A DNA stretch of 64,000 bases from Amoebidium appalachense (lineage: Eukaryota; Ichthyosporea): NCBI GenBank assembly GCA_963693365.1, contig CAVNZM010000001.1, positions 2,232,001 to 2,296,000 of the forward strand, written 5' to 3'. The translations under genes were made by a program, and so were the position numbers. Below the pieces are notes generated by a model. That model worked only from the letters and a program-made list of their open reading frames with translations. It was not told the DNA's origin and did not search any database. How positions within the stretch are numbered: the first letter of the stretch is position 1; the number at the start of each line of letters is the position of its first letter. Shown here one piece after another: positions 37,091 through 48,821 of this stretch.

Positions 37091-37519
37091 GATCGCTGAA
37101 CATTACTCGGAGTCGGAGTTCATAAGGCAAAACCGATTACAAAAAGCAATATGCAGTACTCGGGAGTACTGTAGCAACTAGTACTAGGAGCCTGCCAGGC
37201 ATAGCCTGAGAAGGAGGGGAAGTTCGTGAGGAAAGGGTACCGTGACGGACGACGCCACGAACAAGTGGCAAACATGATTAACCTGCAAGCAGGAGGGTCG
37301 GGAGACAATGCTATGTGAAACAGAACGAACTTCCCTGTGAACTAACTTGTACGTTGCACTTGGCAAACTATGTTTGTTATAAGGTTGTTCCGGAATGGCC
37401 GGAGGGAGTGGCCAATTTTATTTTAAAAGTGCATGCTGCTGTGTGTGTGCATGTGTGTGTCCTTTGGTAGTGGTGTACGTGTGTTTTTTTTTTTTTTTTT
37501 TGTTTTTTTTTTTTTTGGT

Positions 37520-37566
<47 letters not shown>

Positions 37567-38015
37567 AGGGCAAGATCCGGAGTGATGGTGAAAAAAACAA
37601 CAGGCTGCATCTCGATTACTTCATAGCAACATGTATAATGCGTCAAGGCACCGGCCGGGATACTACCGGTTGTAATCAGCTCAAGTTTATACATATACAT
37701 CAATGCCGGTCGCTCTACCAGCCTATTCTCAGGTATTACTAAATCCATATTACCAGCCCACACGGCTATAAAAATATCCAACATGACGGTAGATAGTAAG
37801 AAGTATGATTCATACATGGTCTGTCGTCATATTATATGTTCATTATGTTCTAAACGTGCCCACGATCAAAACACGTTTCGCCACATGTACCATGCTGTTT
37901 TATCGCAGCTCACTGACCAATGCAGATTTCGAATATAAAAAAGTGTCTAATTTACCGGCATACGAACGATTATCTTGCCGTTTTCACCTGGATTGTAGCA
38001 AATCGTGATACAAAT
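37091..38015. other. spacer between tRNA-Arg and the helix-turn-helix gene
   Basis: No gene recognised. Contains two T-tracts near 37485-37516 followed by a GT run and a G-tract (about 37534-37565). Confidence 0.45.
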
Positions 38016-38822
38016 TTACGATGTCCCATGGGTAGCTGGGGACCCAGTCAGACTCACGGGTGTCCCCACAGCATCCGTCACGTGGTCTCCATTTTTGGAA
38101 ACGTTCATCGTTTGCGGCTGTGCGCAAACATTCATCGGCGTAACAACATTTTCGCCATGCGTCTCCTCACCCGGTGAGCCTGGGGGAGTGTGCTGCCCAT
38201 AGCCCTCGCGCTGATTCTCCCACTCTGGGGCTCTCGTTTCTTTGTGGTTGTTGTCCGTGTGTGCGGCGTTGTTTTCTGTCTCCGACTCTTCCTGTGTGCT
38301 CAGGGGTACGTCGTGCAGTTGCGAATACCGGCATAGACCAAGTAGGCCACGAGCAGCAAGGGCCATTTCACTGTCCACCTGAAAAGGGCAAAATAGATAT
38401 TAGACATACCCCGGGCCAAAAATTGTGGTGGCATCACATGCATTTGTGTGTTTGTGTGTGCACGTGCTGATTAGAGGTTTCAGTCGACCTGCAATACATG
38501 GCCTTTGACACGACCTGACGCATATGTGCCGTGGCTGTGGTCTCGGGAGGGGAGGAGGGGGGGGGGGGGGGGGGGGGGGGGGAAGGGGGGGGGGAGGGGG
38601 GGGGGGGGGGGGGGGAGGGGGGGCAAGCTACACAATGAATGATATCACTGTCACACCCAACACAAAGCGACAAACACACAAGTGAACACAAATAGCACAA
38701 AACATCAAATAGCAAAAAACATCAACAGCAGCAAGCCCCAAGGGCTCCCACTCCATCCATAACATGTCATCCACATGATTATCGGACATCCGAGCTCCCT
38801 TCTCAAAGAGGGGACGGGAGAA

Positions 38823-38855
<33 letters not shown>

Positions 38856-39320
38856 GGAGATGCACCACCAAACAAAGTACAAATCTACAACGGGGAAAAG
38901 GTGGGGACGGGGGAAAAAAAAAGGGGGGGGGGATGTTTACCGGCTCTCCATCGACAATTGCAGTGTCACTGGTGCCGCTGGAAAACACGCTGGAAGGGGG
39001 GGCAAAGTTGGAAGAAAACGGGGACTTGATGCCCACACGTACACGGGGCCGTAGGGCGTCGGCCCGGCCAGCAAGATCGTCCTCGAACGATTCGGGTCGC
39101 TCGTTGCAGAACAGGTCCACCGTGCGTCGTCGCTTGCAGCTTATCATGCCCTCGGGCTCACTCATGGCTCTGTCCAACCCAAAATGCATGGTCGGCAACC
39201 AGAAAACACACAAAAAAAGGGATATCGGGAGGTCCCTAAACAGCTAGCATAGCTTCTCATTTCTATAAGAAGGACCCGTGCGTGAAAGTCACCAGAAGGG
39301 GGCGCAGAAGGGAGGGAGAA

Positions 39321-39354
<34 letters not shown>

Positions 39355-41071
39355 AACAGAGCTACCAATAAGGGGCGAACGTGGTGCACGAATGTTGTAA
39401 TCCTCGATGTCTCGACATACTAGGAACACAAGATGAAGAGAAGGATGAAATTGGTAGGCGGGGTGTGGGCATGGAAAGAAGGGAGAGAAACGGGTGGGAG
39501 GGTAGAAGCCGGGAGGGAACGAGAGAGCAAGAGGGTGGGGTGGGTGGGTGGGTGGGGGGGGGGGTTGGGGGGGGGGGAGGGCTTGCCTCTTTATAGACTG
39601 TTCATCAGTGACCATTTCATACGTAGCCAGGTTAGCCATGGGGGTGGAGAGTGCAGTGGCTAGGTCTGACTGCAATTTGCGAACATAACGCGCCGCTGGG
39701 GGCAGCGACTTTTGCGGCTCCTTGAATTCTGGGGGTGTAAAATCAACTTCGGGTGGGGGGGCTCTAAGTATCGCCTCAACTACTGATCGGGGCTTGCGCG
39801 TGCTCTTTTTGCGTTTTGGTTTCGCCGCTGTGTCACCATTTTCACTTTGCGAGTTATCGTGTTCCGAGGAGTTGCTCTTTTCCTTGTCCTTTTTAGGTGT
39901 TGTTTCATCGCAGGTTGCATCTGAATCTTCTTCGTCTGCCGCTGTGCGTCTGTTGCGTCTTCTTTGTGACTGTTGCGATTGGAGTGCCTTTTGTGCCCGA
40001 TCCAGCCGTCCGGATGAATGGTCTGTGTGGGGACAGGCGCACATGTTAGACTTTCGTATGTGGCAACATAACATGAACATAACACGGGCCACTGGAGAAA
40101 AGCAGCTGGAAAAAAAGCAGACACATTCAAATTCTGCTTCTAATGTTTGTGTCCCCCCCCCCCCCTCCCCCCTCCCCCCCTTCCCATTCCCGACAGCAAG
40201 CAGCCCCACCAGTGCACGCATCACTCCATCCAGCCAAACACACTCCCCAATCCACGTCTTCTTTCTTATCTGCTTTTGACTTCCTGCATTTCTGTTCAAT
40301 TCTAATCACCCCCCCGTCCCCACCCTTCTTGGCCTCCTCCGTCCCCACACAAAAGGAAAACATAACCGAACAGACACTGCTACTATTCCCTCATCATGAC
40401 TCTGCACGTCTTCGGATTTTCTCCGTTCTCCACCGTGTCCCATCAAGATGAGAGAGCAAAAAAAATCAGGATAGAAGAGAGCACAATTGGTTCGAATTGT
40501 CACGCTTTCCCACAAACACAACCTCTGCCCATACTTAACGGCACACCGGTACACAACATGTTCAGACTGCACCCATATACCCACTAAACGTAACACCACA
40601 CAGCGTCCATTTACAGCACACACCTAAGCAATACGCCTATCTCCACACACACGTCCACCATAAGCACCAAAGAACCCATCACAGCACACGCTAATACACC
40701 TATCTAAAGCACACAGCCACACACCTATACATGACACAACCCATACATATACAGATATCTACAGCACCACATCAACTTATGGCACGCACCTGTGCGGGCC
40801 ATCCACTCTCTGATCAGGGCCACCATGCGGCTGTGTGCCCGGTCAGACATGCGCAGGCACAGGAACGTGCTGACCTTTGCCTGCAGACACACACAGTCAG
40901 TACTGTTTGCACATGCACACAGAAAGGGATCAGGTGTTGCTGATGGCACGTGTAGTGCCAAGAGTCACATAAAGATATAATTTTGCTAGCGAAATGAGAA
41001 TGGGGTGAATAGGAAGAAGAGAGCAAAAAGAGAACACGTGAACCGCAGATGGCCGCCCGGGGGGGTTGGGG

Positions 41072-41102
<31 letters not shown>

Positions 41103-41147
41103 GGAGGAAGCCGGTGGAGCAGGAAGTGTGGTGGAGGGTTGCAGGGG

Positions 41148-41227
<80 letters not shown>

Positions 41228-42448
41228 GTGTGTGTGTGTGTGGACCTATCTATATCCCCTACGTGTTAGCCTAAGATATGCACCTTACTACGTGTTGCAC
41301 ACATCACGGATGCTGTCGTCTGAAGTGCATAGAAAAAAGAACGATCAATTTCGGCGCACATGGCAACCCTTAACACCGCCATCATATACAAAAAAACACG
41401 GCTCGAAGGGAAACTTTGTGCGGCCAAACAACACCCACCTGCGAGCAGTTTATCTGCTGGGCAAGGTCCACCTGTGTGTAGTACTCCTGCTTCATAAACT
41501 TGCGCAGCTTGGATACAAAATCACTGTCTGCAGCGGGAGAATACACAAAGATTACAACTCTACCCATGTTTTATGAAAAATGCACCCAACACACACAAAA
41601 GCAATATTCAAAGGCCTGTACAATCGTGCTTGAGAACTTGTGTTGCCCCCCAGCACATACTGTGATGGCCTTTCAAGTCGAGCATACGAGGCTACTCCGC
41701 GTGCACAAACCTACCCAAGCACTTGCACGTGTGCACACGCATGCCTTGAAAATGACACAAACAACAAAAGAATGGGTCACCCAGGGCACCTCAGAAGCAC
41801 AACAGTCTTTGCTTCCACACACAAGTACCCAAACACACTTGCATGCACATAAGACACCAAGAAAGGAAGTACACTTTGAGAGGCAAAAGCACACGTGCAG
41901 ACACACACAGATCACACACACACCAACACATGCACCCACCCACCCACACGCGCGCGCGCGCGCGCGTGAAACAGCGCGCCATAACTTGGTACAAATGCAA
42001 CGAAGTGATCAAAGACAAACACACACCTTTTGGCATCATGGCCTTTTTCTTCAACAGGCTCAGTGGGTCCGGCAAACCATCGTATCCATCCAGCCGAAAT
42101 TCCTGCTGTGCCTTCCGTTAGGCTGCCTGCCGCCTTAGACATCTTTTGACATTTAACCAGCACAAAGGCCAAGTGCAACACAACCAGCAGTTCTAAAAGC
42201 CGTTCACCCTCTCCTGTAAAATGTTTGTCAACCCTGGGCAGCGCGAACTACACAGCACAGCACAAAATAGTTGCTTACTAACGGATTATAATTATGGGTG
42301 AAAAAAGGTGTTAAACAGCCCCGCGCCCCTCCTCCCCCTTAGTAGGCAAGGTGCATATGCGCAAAAACAGTCCATTCTTCGAGGCACCTACCCGCAGTGG
42401 TTGGAAGACGTGCACTCTCAGCTCTCCCTCCTCGCCTGCACGTGACAT
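38016..42448 (-). CDS. unassigned nuclear-type protein with helix-turn-helix segment, 7 exons
   Basis: Exons (minus): 42448-42392, 42105-42027, 41527-41439, 40880-40790, 40022-39366, 39167-38941, 38378-38016; about 520 residues, phases consistent throughout. Exon 1 encodes MSRAGEEGELRVHVFQPLR. Residues about 46-105 (SDFVSKLRKFMKQEYYTQVD, then LAQQINCSQAKVSTFLCLRM) look like a helix-turn-helix of XRE/CUT type, with an additional helix RMVALIREWM. A charged Ser/Lys/Asp-rich region with a basic cluster (KPKRKKSTRKPR), a likely nuclear localisation signal, follows, and the C-terminal exon is acidic and polar. No family recognised. Exon 5 is open over 657 nt but includes a Pro/Phe-rich stretch (about 39420-39590) that could be a 3n intron. 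The acceptor of exon 6 (gacagag) was chosen for phase. A DNA-binding role is inference. Confidence 0.6.
41157..41223. repeat. (GA)n array
   Basis: Uninterrupted GA repeat in an intron of the helix-turn-helix gene, next to a G-tract at about 41078-41103. Confidence 0.9.
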
Positions 42449-43594
42449 TTTCGCTAATAGCTACAAGCTCTGATTTAGCTCTGAGAAGAACAAGGGAGTG
42501 GCTACGACGCCCTAAACGTAGTATAAATTCCTTACAGAAAAAAAAGGTCTGCGTTGTAATATGCTCTAAGCGCCTAGGCCAACTTTCTACGTAAATATTC
42601 TTATGACAGTAAACCGCAAATATAGCCAGGTTGTCACCTTCTAAGCCTTTTCTACCCAAAAAAAAGTGCAAGGAGTGAAAAAGGATTTGGCAGAGAGCTG
42701 CAGCGGAGTGCGGCCTGCTCTCGTTTTGTAATATCGCAAACAAGTTTAGAAGGGGGCAAATCATGCCGCCAAAACCGTGGACTCATGGGGTTGCTTGGTG
42801 TTGTCTTCAAAAGAGAAAAGAGATTTAAAAAATCCAATACCACAGGTACTACATTTAAAAAGCTAATAGTAATATATTAATAATTACAACTTTATTGGAA
42901 GTGTGCTGTAGCGGCGGCATGTTTCTGCATCTGTGGACATGTCATATAGAGGGTACACTGTAGCCCTATCAACTTTCTACTTCGCTCTAAACGATTCTAA
43001 GTTCCTAGTAATTTGGACTAAAAAGAACGAATCATTAGTCGTTTTTGTGTCGCGCCTTTCCATAGTCAAAGTTTTCGATTGGATTACCATCTCAAGCAGA
43101 TTACCTAAAATAGTAGACGGCTCTGTCGGATTTCGCGCCAGATTCAATCTCGGCGGGAAGTTGGCGCGCAGCCGGCAAACCGCCGGCCGGCACCGTCTGC
43201 ATATCATCATGTACAGCTCGACGTAACCGGGGGCCGGCCGGAGCCTCTGGACGTGCAAAAAAAAAAAGAAGAAAGAAAGAAAGAAAAGGGAAAAAAACGA
43301 AAAAAAACACAGGTATCAGAGATTATAGCAGAAGCACAAACTTTAACGTTACGATTGTGCACTTCGGAATCTTGAGAATCGGCTGAATCGGTCCACACAG
43401 TGGCGCCAGGCGACAAGCACGTTCCATATCGGCAGTGCCCTTGCCCGATAGGATATTTATGACTAGCTATAGACATGTGCACGTTACACTTCCATGCCTA
43501 AGGGACTCTTGATTTTGAAATTTCAACTGGGAGCCTCGGGGTAATAGTAACTTTGGGGGAGCCTCAGGGGGGACCAACCCCCCCCTTGGGACAG

Positions 43595-43621
43595 GTGGGC
43601 CCCTTCCCCCCCGGGGCCCAC
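43595..43621. repeat. perfect inverted repeat (hairpin)
   Basis: GTGGGCCCC, 9-base loop ttccccccc, GGGGCCCAC. Surrounded by GGGG/CCCC-rich sequence. Function unknown. Confidence 0.8.
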
Positions 43622-43797
43622 CCACCCCATAGGCTGCCATACGTGATTAATTATCAGAAGACCTGAACACATCATAGTATTATAATCAGCCGCGGTTTAC
43701 ATGCAATGCCGATTGCAAAACGTAAACATTGAGGCTAACTAATAGGAATCATTCCTTGATCACCTGCTGAGTCTCAGTTATATGCCGTACGATCATA

Positions 43798-43800
<3 letters not shown>

Positions 43801-43861
<61 letters not shown>
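43801..43861. repeat. poly-C tract of 61 nt
   Basis: The longest pure homopolymer in the window. Unusual for nuclear genomes, where G/C homopolymers are normally short; assembly length error is possible. Confidence 0.9.
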
Positions 43862-44421
43862 ATGACGGGCCGGCCCGCCCGGGGCACGAACGGGACTATA
43901 GCTACAATAAGGGTCGCGCCCCTTGTATTTGTTCTTTGCCATAGGTGGCTTACGGGCCGGGCCGGGCCGGGGTATAGGTGGAACCGACCCGGTAGGGAGC
44001 CTCGTACCTATGAATGTATATGCACGTGTGGATGTGCATGCACGTGCAGCAGCGAAGGGTTCGTGTCATTATTTAGCAAAAAAAAAAAATCCGGATTGAA
44101 ATAGCAACGAACAATAATAAGAATAATGACGAAAGTGAACATGTACATGTAGTCTAATGATCACGTACGTTCCTGGCGCACGTGCTGGAAAATAGAAAGA
44201 AAAGCCGCCTTAAGCCTTAAGCCGTGGAAATAAGTAAATAAACAACAGAATGCCGCGGAAAGCCGCACGTGAAACCACAGAGCACGTTCCAGAAACCATG
44301 TAAAAGCCACCGAAAAACAAAGAACACCGCCAAAAAAAAAAAAAAAAAAAAAAACTTTGAAAACAGCGAAGGAAAGCCACTTTGAGTGTTGATTCAATAA
44401 AATTTCGAATCGTGCGTTCCG

Positions 44422-44538
44422 ATTGGTGGACCTAAATTAGAGCCGCATCCTATTGGCTAAAAACGCACCGTCAAGAATTTTTCCATCGGTGTCGTCAGCC
44501 GCCGCACGTGCCGCGACCCGGAGAAAAAAACTATATAA
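44422..44538 (+). promoter_or_regulatory. promoter-like block: two inverted CCAAT boxes and a TATA box
   Basis: ATTGG at 44422-44426 and 44452-44456, and TATATAA at 44532-44538, 110 bp before an ATG at 44648 that opens a 61-residue basic frame (MKPTTVHSTSKTSAVVKFKG onward). This may be a 5' LTR-type promoter of the copia-like element or a host promoter; I cannot tell which. Confidence 0.4.
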
Positions 44539-44647
44539 GCGGACTTGTCGGTCACTTTTGCTCAACCTACAAGCATCCAAATGCAAAGCGGAAGCTCTGT
44601 ACACATCTACACCTCCATCTACTTTTATTCTCCATCACATTTCAACA

Positions 44648-44833
44648 ATGAAGCCCACCACAGTGCACTCCACCAGCAAGACTTCCGCTGTGGTCAAATT
44701 TAAAGGCGCCAATGCAAGAGCAGGAGCAAAAGCAGCTAAACAAAGAAAACAAGCTTCCTCCACTCAAACCAATCAATCGTTTTCGCAACACCACCACCAC
44801 CACCACCAAAATGACCGTCGCCGGGATTCCTAA
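44648..44833 (+). CDS. small basic open frame downstream of promoter-like block
   Basis: 61 codons, rich in Lys, Ala, Ser and His, ending after a CAC-repeat (His) run. No family recognised. Overlapping frames continue into the copia-like remnant, so this may be the start of a degraded retroelement gag or leader rather than a host gene. Confidence 0.25.
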   Translation: MKPTTVHSTSKTSAVVKFKGANARAGAKAAKQRKQASSTQTNQSFSQHHHHHHQNDRRRDS

Positions 44834-44905
44834 CCGGGTCTGGCTGGGCCGCGTCTCCAACAAGGCCAGCTACAGTGCCATGCACATCCTCAGCAAGCAC
44901 GTCTT

Positions 44906-46300
44906 GTGGCCACCACGGCCACAGACACCAGCAACGACTGCTGGGACAGCAGCGACAGCGCCGAGAGCGAAGATGAGGAGCCAGCACAAGTGGGTGCAGG
45001 CATACTCAAGCGCATGCGTGTGGATTCGCCGCCCGCCAAATCTGTGCATCCAGTGGCCAAGCGGGTGCATTTCACCGACAGCAACCCACCACCTGCCTAG
45101 GGTGACACGGAGTGGACACGTGTTCAGCACCCAGCAATACCTGGGCAACGGTAAGGGTACCGTGATTGAGGCCAACTGGCGCTCAGGCTGGCCATGACTG
45201 CAGCTGCATCTGCGCTGGTGCACGGCAAGCAGCCCCTGGAGCCTGCACTGCTGGTGTCGGAGGTGCCCATCCCCAACTCCTACAAGGAGGCCGTGGTCTC
45301 AGACCATGCCACCATGTGGACGCAGGCGTGCAGTGATGCAGAGATGGAGAAGCTGCGGCGCCACGGAACTTATTCGCTGGTGCCACTGCCCGAGGGCCGC
45401 TGTCCAATCAAAAAGCGCTGGGTGTATGACATCAATTGGCACAACGGCGACAATGAGGTGACCAAGTTCCGGGCCAGACTGGTGGCCAAGGGGTTCAGCC
45501 AACGTCCTGGTGTGGACTTCACCGACACCTTTGCCCCCACAGCCAGCTGTACCGACCACCACCAGGTATTTGATCGCCACTGCCGCAGCCCAGGGCCGTC
45601 ACCTTAGCCAGTATGATGTAGACAGTGCATTCCTCAATGCTGAGCTCAGTGAGGAAATCTACATGGCTCAGCCCGAGGGGTATGTGGTGCCCGGCCAGGA
45701 GCACCTTGTATGCAGGCTGCACAAGGCCATCTACGGCTGCGCCAGGCTGCACGTGCGTGGGGCGACACCTTCACAGCCGGCCTGGCCCAGCTGAGCTTCA
45801 AGCAGGCTGCAGCAGACCCCTGCCTGTATCTGCGCGGCAAGGGCAAGCACCTGGAGCTGCTGGTGATCCACATCGACGACATGGTGGCCAGCACAGCCAG
45901 CATGCAGGCAGCCACGAGACTGGCCAAGCAGCTGGGCACCATCTTTTCCATCAAGGAGATGCCTCTGGCCGACTGCTTCCTAGGGGTGCAGATTGTGATC
46001 TGCAGGGAGCTCGGCACCATCAAGATCCACCAGTCTGCCTACACTGCACGTGTGTTGGAGAAGTACGGCATGGCGGACAGCAGGGCTGTGGACACACCCA
46101 TGGCCCTCGACAAACTGAGCAAGGCCCAGTGCCCTGCCACCCCCGAGGAGATCAGCGCCATGGCGCCATATGTGGCTCTGTACCAGGGCATCGTGGGCAG
46201 CGTGATGTACCTGGCCAGCTGGACCCGGCCAGATATTGCCCAGGCCGTAGGGGTGCTTGCCAGGTTTACTAACCACATCAGCAATCTCCCCCCCCGGGTG
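44906..46300 (+). mobile_element. Ty1/copia-type retrotransposon remnant (reverse transcriptase region)
   Basis: Reverse transcriptase motifs of the Ty1/copia superfamily appear in order: KKRWVYDINWHNGDNEVTKF, FRARLVAKGFSQRPGVDFTD, QYDVDSAFLNAELSEEIYMA, the catalytic IHIDD (copia LYVDD box), and GIVGSVMYLASWTRPDIAQA. The frame changes near 45550 (frame 2 to 3) and back near 45738, with an in-frame stop at 45605-45607 in the abandoned frame, so two compensating single-base indels separate the blocks. Integrase and protease are not recognisable, and the reading stops before RNase H. GC-rich codon use contrasts with the Ty3-like element downstream. It is a dead copy or one damaged by sequence errors. 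Confidence 0.85.
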
Positions 46301-47377
46301 AGAAGTAGCGTGTGTGAGCGGGGTACTTGAACACCAACACGAAAGAAAGCACAGCACAAAGCAGTTCCACGAACACGAATGGTTTTGGTATTCCACACAA
46401 CGAACAGAACCAACAGTAGGGTTACCTACAAATGAAGCAGAGGATGGGGCACCATCCAGGCCTACACTGGAGGATATGAAAACACGAAGCGCGCTCACGA
46501 AGCTGCTCACAAAAGAAAGAGCGACTGTGACGACTTTTCTTTTGAGGCCAAGCCTCCAGAAGAATGTATTTATGCCTGGAATCCCCCTGCTCAACGAAAA
46601 TGGCTGGCAAATGGGATACGAAAACTGCTCACGAATGGAAGCATGTGTTTTCTGAAGAAGGCTTGCTTTGCCTACCCTCTTCTTATGAATTATGAACCGG
46701 GTTTTACTGGTTCTGACAAGCTGATATATTTCTTTATGTCACGGCAACGAAGAACACTTAGAGCATTTTTATTCATTTTTTTCCCAGCTCCGATGATGCA
46801 GGGTTAAAGCTGAAAGGAAAGAAGTGCTCTTTGTTCATGAAAGAAGTGGCTTTTCTGGCCATGGTGACTCGCCTTATAGTCTTAAGGTAGAACCGGAATA
46901 AGGGGTAGCGGCTAAGAATCTATCCACCACTACCTGAGCTACGAAGTGACCTAAGGCTTGAGTTATATTCATTATCGAATGTTTGGTATGATCATTCATC
47001 CACACAACCAAAGTATTCGCAATTGAAAACGAATTGCGGGAGAATCCTAAAAAGGAAAAAATCCCAGAAAGGAAAGTATTACTTCTAGAGAAAAAGCCAA
47101 GCACAGAGATGAAGCGAACAATTCACACGCACACTCTGCAACAATCTTCGCCACGAAAAACGAAAACTCAGAAGAATGCTGCATGACTACGTTGTGTTTT
47201 TGGAACATGAAGTACTCATAGACTTGCACAAGTCTATGCCACCGTCCTTGCTCTGTTCTGCCCAGCAGCTCGGCGCACAAGAAATCTCGCTGATGGTTGT
47301 TTATCGCCTCTCAGCCTGGTGGCTTGCTTGTCTAACGACATCACCAGGCTCCCGACAAGGGGGGGAGTGCAAACAAC
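46301..47377. other. unassigned stretch between copia-like RT and candidate LTR
   Basis: AT-richer than the copia-like block. It has one 113-codon frame at 46314-46655 (+) without recognisable similarity. The purine tract aagggggggag at 47358-47368 resembles an LTR-element polypurine tract. It could be the degraded 3' part of the copia-like element. Confidence 0.3.
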
Positions 47378-47849
47378 TGTAAACATGAATTGTACATGTT
47401 TACTAAAGAATGTGATGTGCTAGCACACGATTCGTGCTTTGTCACGAATATCACATAAATATTATGTCCGCACCAATAGGAATTACTCTGACTCAGAAAG
47501 TGAACCATCTATGGTTCTTCCGCTGCATACCACATAAACGAAGTGAACCAATAAGAGGTTTGCATAAATAGCACAAAGGTCTGACTGGCTCGGACCGCAC
47601 CATAATCACGAATGGCATGTTGCCACCCGCGCTGGCCGCGGATGAACCAATCCTGGGCCTTGATCCGAAACCTGGGGGCTATATAACAAAGCCGTCCCAG
47701 TACGGGGATCACATCAGTGAAGTCTGAGACAGACTGAGTCGGCCCATATAGTAAAAGCAACCTGGCGGCGTGTGACTTTCTACCCGTTCTCTGTCTTTAT
47801 TTTGATTCAGTTGTACTCTGCCTTATCCTAACTAGTCCAACTGTTTACA
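47378..47849 (+). mobile_element. candidate LTR (TG...CA bounded, 472 bp)
   Basis: Starts TGTAAACATG and ends GTTTACA, with a polypurine-like tract just upstream (47358-47368), three CCAAT words and a TATA-like ctatataac near 47679. It would be the 3' LTR of the copia-like element, inserted in the non-LTR reverse transcriptase just left of its FADD box. No second LTR copy was found on the left and no duplication of the flanking ttccg, so this is tentative. Confidence 0.35.
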
Positions 47850-48120
47850 TTCCGGGTCTCCTTTTTGCGGACGATATTGTTCTTTGTTCCTTAACCGAAG
47901 ATGTCATGCACCAGATGCTTCGTCAGGTGGATCAATGGTGCACCGAGAATCTCATGACAGTCGGAATTGCAAAGTGTGCTACTTTTTCGAAAAACACTTC
48001 CTTTCGATCGGCCGGTCTTCCTATTCCTGTTCAGAGCACCTATGACTATTTGGGTATTCCTTTTACTGCACGGGGTATTGATTTCCGCAAGCTCCTCACG
48101 GCACGGATCGCTCGTGCGAA
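47850..48120 (+). mobile_element. non-LTR retrotransposon reverse transcriptase, left segment
   Basis: Open frame reading IPGLLFADDIVLCSLTEDVM, where FADD is the catalytic box of LINE-type reverse transcriptases, then QWCTENLMTVGIAKCATFS and YDYLGIPFT, typical of the following region. It stops at 48120, where the Ty3-like element begins; the same protein continues in frame at 52731 after removal of that element. Confidence 0.8.
48116..48120 (+). repeat. target-site duplication GCGAA, left copy
   Basis: Five bases before the TG of the 5' LTR, repeated at 52731-52735 directly after the last CA of the 3' LTR. Five-bp duplications are usual for Ty3/gypsy integrases. Confidence 0.85.
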
Positions 48121-48730
48121 TGTGGTATATTATACCGGATATCTAGTATGGATGTACACAGGTTGAGATATACGCACACGTGTACATGTGTATATACCAC
48201 TGTGTTTGATCTTAGGTAGGCCAGTATGCATGTCCCTCCCAGTCTTGTGCGCATGAGCATGGAGTTAAACATATGTGCACGTGCAACTTGCAGGATTATT
48301 CATGGGAAAACAGATATAATAGCCACATGGGACCGACACGTAGCAGAGGAACCATGAGCGTTAAGTTATAGTTTTATCATGGGAAAATATGCAAGTAGCC
48401 GTGAGGTATGACTGTGGAATGCATCGATAATCAAGTACTGTCACCCGATTGGCTCAATAGGTTTATTGGAACCGTGATAGCCATGGGACAGAACCGTGAA
48501 CTGTATGTGATTGGCTCTCGTAGCCAAAAAGCACATACCGATGCGCATGTCTGAGCCGCTGTGCGAGCTCCGTTATAAGGGCATGTCGGGGGCTCCAGAG
48601 CTCACTCAGTGTGCTCGGCTTACTAGGTGTAAGTAGGACTAGCACGTAACTAAGCAAAGCGTGGTCTAGTCAACCCCGTTCATTTATAAACATATTGTTT
48701 GTCACAGACACACGATCATATTATACAACA
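48121..48730 (+). repeat. 5' LTR of the Ty3-like element (610 bp)
   Basis: Begins TGTGGTATATTATACC and ends TTATACAACA. Contains ATTGG words and a TATA-like gttataaggg near 48572. Its right end was fixed by comparison with the 3' copy and by the target-site duplication. The primer-binding site follows immediately at 48731. Confidence 0.88.
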
Positions 48731-48748
48731 GCTGAGCTACACCCCCTG
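48731..48748 (+). promoter_or_regulatory. primer-binding site candidate (complement of tRNA-Ala 5' end)
   Basis: gctgagctacaccccctg. Its reverse complement contains gggggtgtagctcag, the conserved first 15 bases of many eukaryotic tRNA-Ala genes. Most LTR elements instead pair with a tRNA 3' end. Confidence 0.5.
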
Positions 48749-48821
48749 CAGCGCTAGTTCTTGCGCTGCAAGTGTGCTCGTATCAAGCAAGTACTATGTT
48801 TTTAGTTGTTTACGTCCTAAC

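Larger units (their letters stand above)
42449..44421. other. intergenic spacer with very long C-tract and GC-rich hairpins
   Basis: Upstream of the helix-turn-helix gene. It includes a GC-rich patch near 43140-43250 (gcgcgcagccggc), a hairpin at 43595-43621, a 61-nt C-tract at 43801-43861 and GGCC-rich sequence at 43862-43990. No open frame here looks real. Confidence 0.45.

Noticed and set aside
38628-38882. Hydrophobic minus-strand frame in an intron of the helix-turn-helix gene
   Set aside because: Built partly on a G-tract read as proline; lies between two in-phase exons.
46314-46655. 113-codon plus-strand frame
   Set aside because: No recognisable domain, no splice context, and lies between retroelement pieces; left unassigned.
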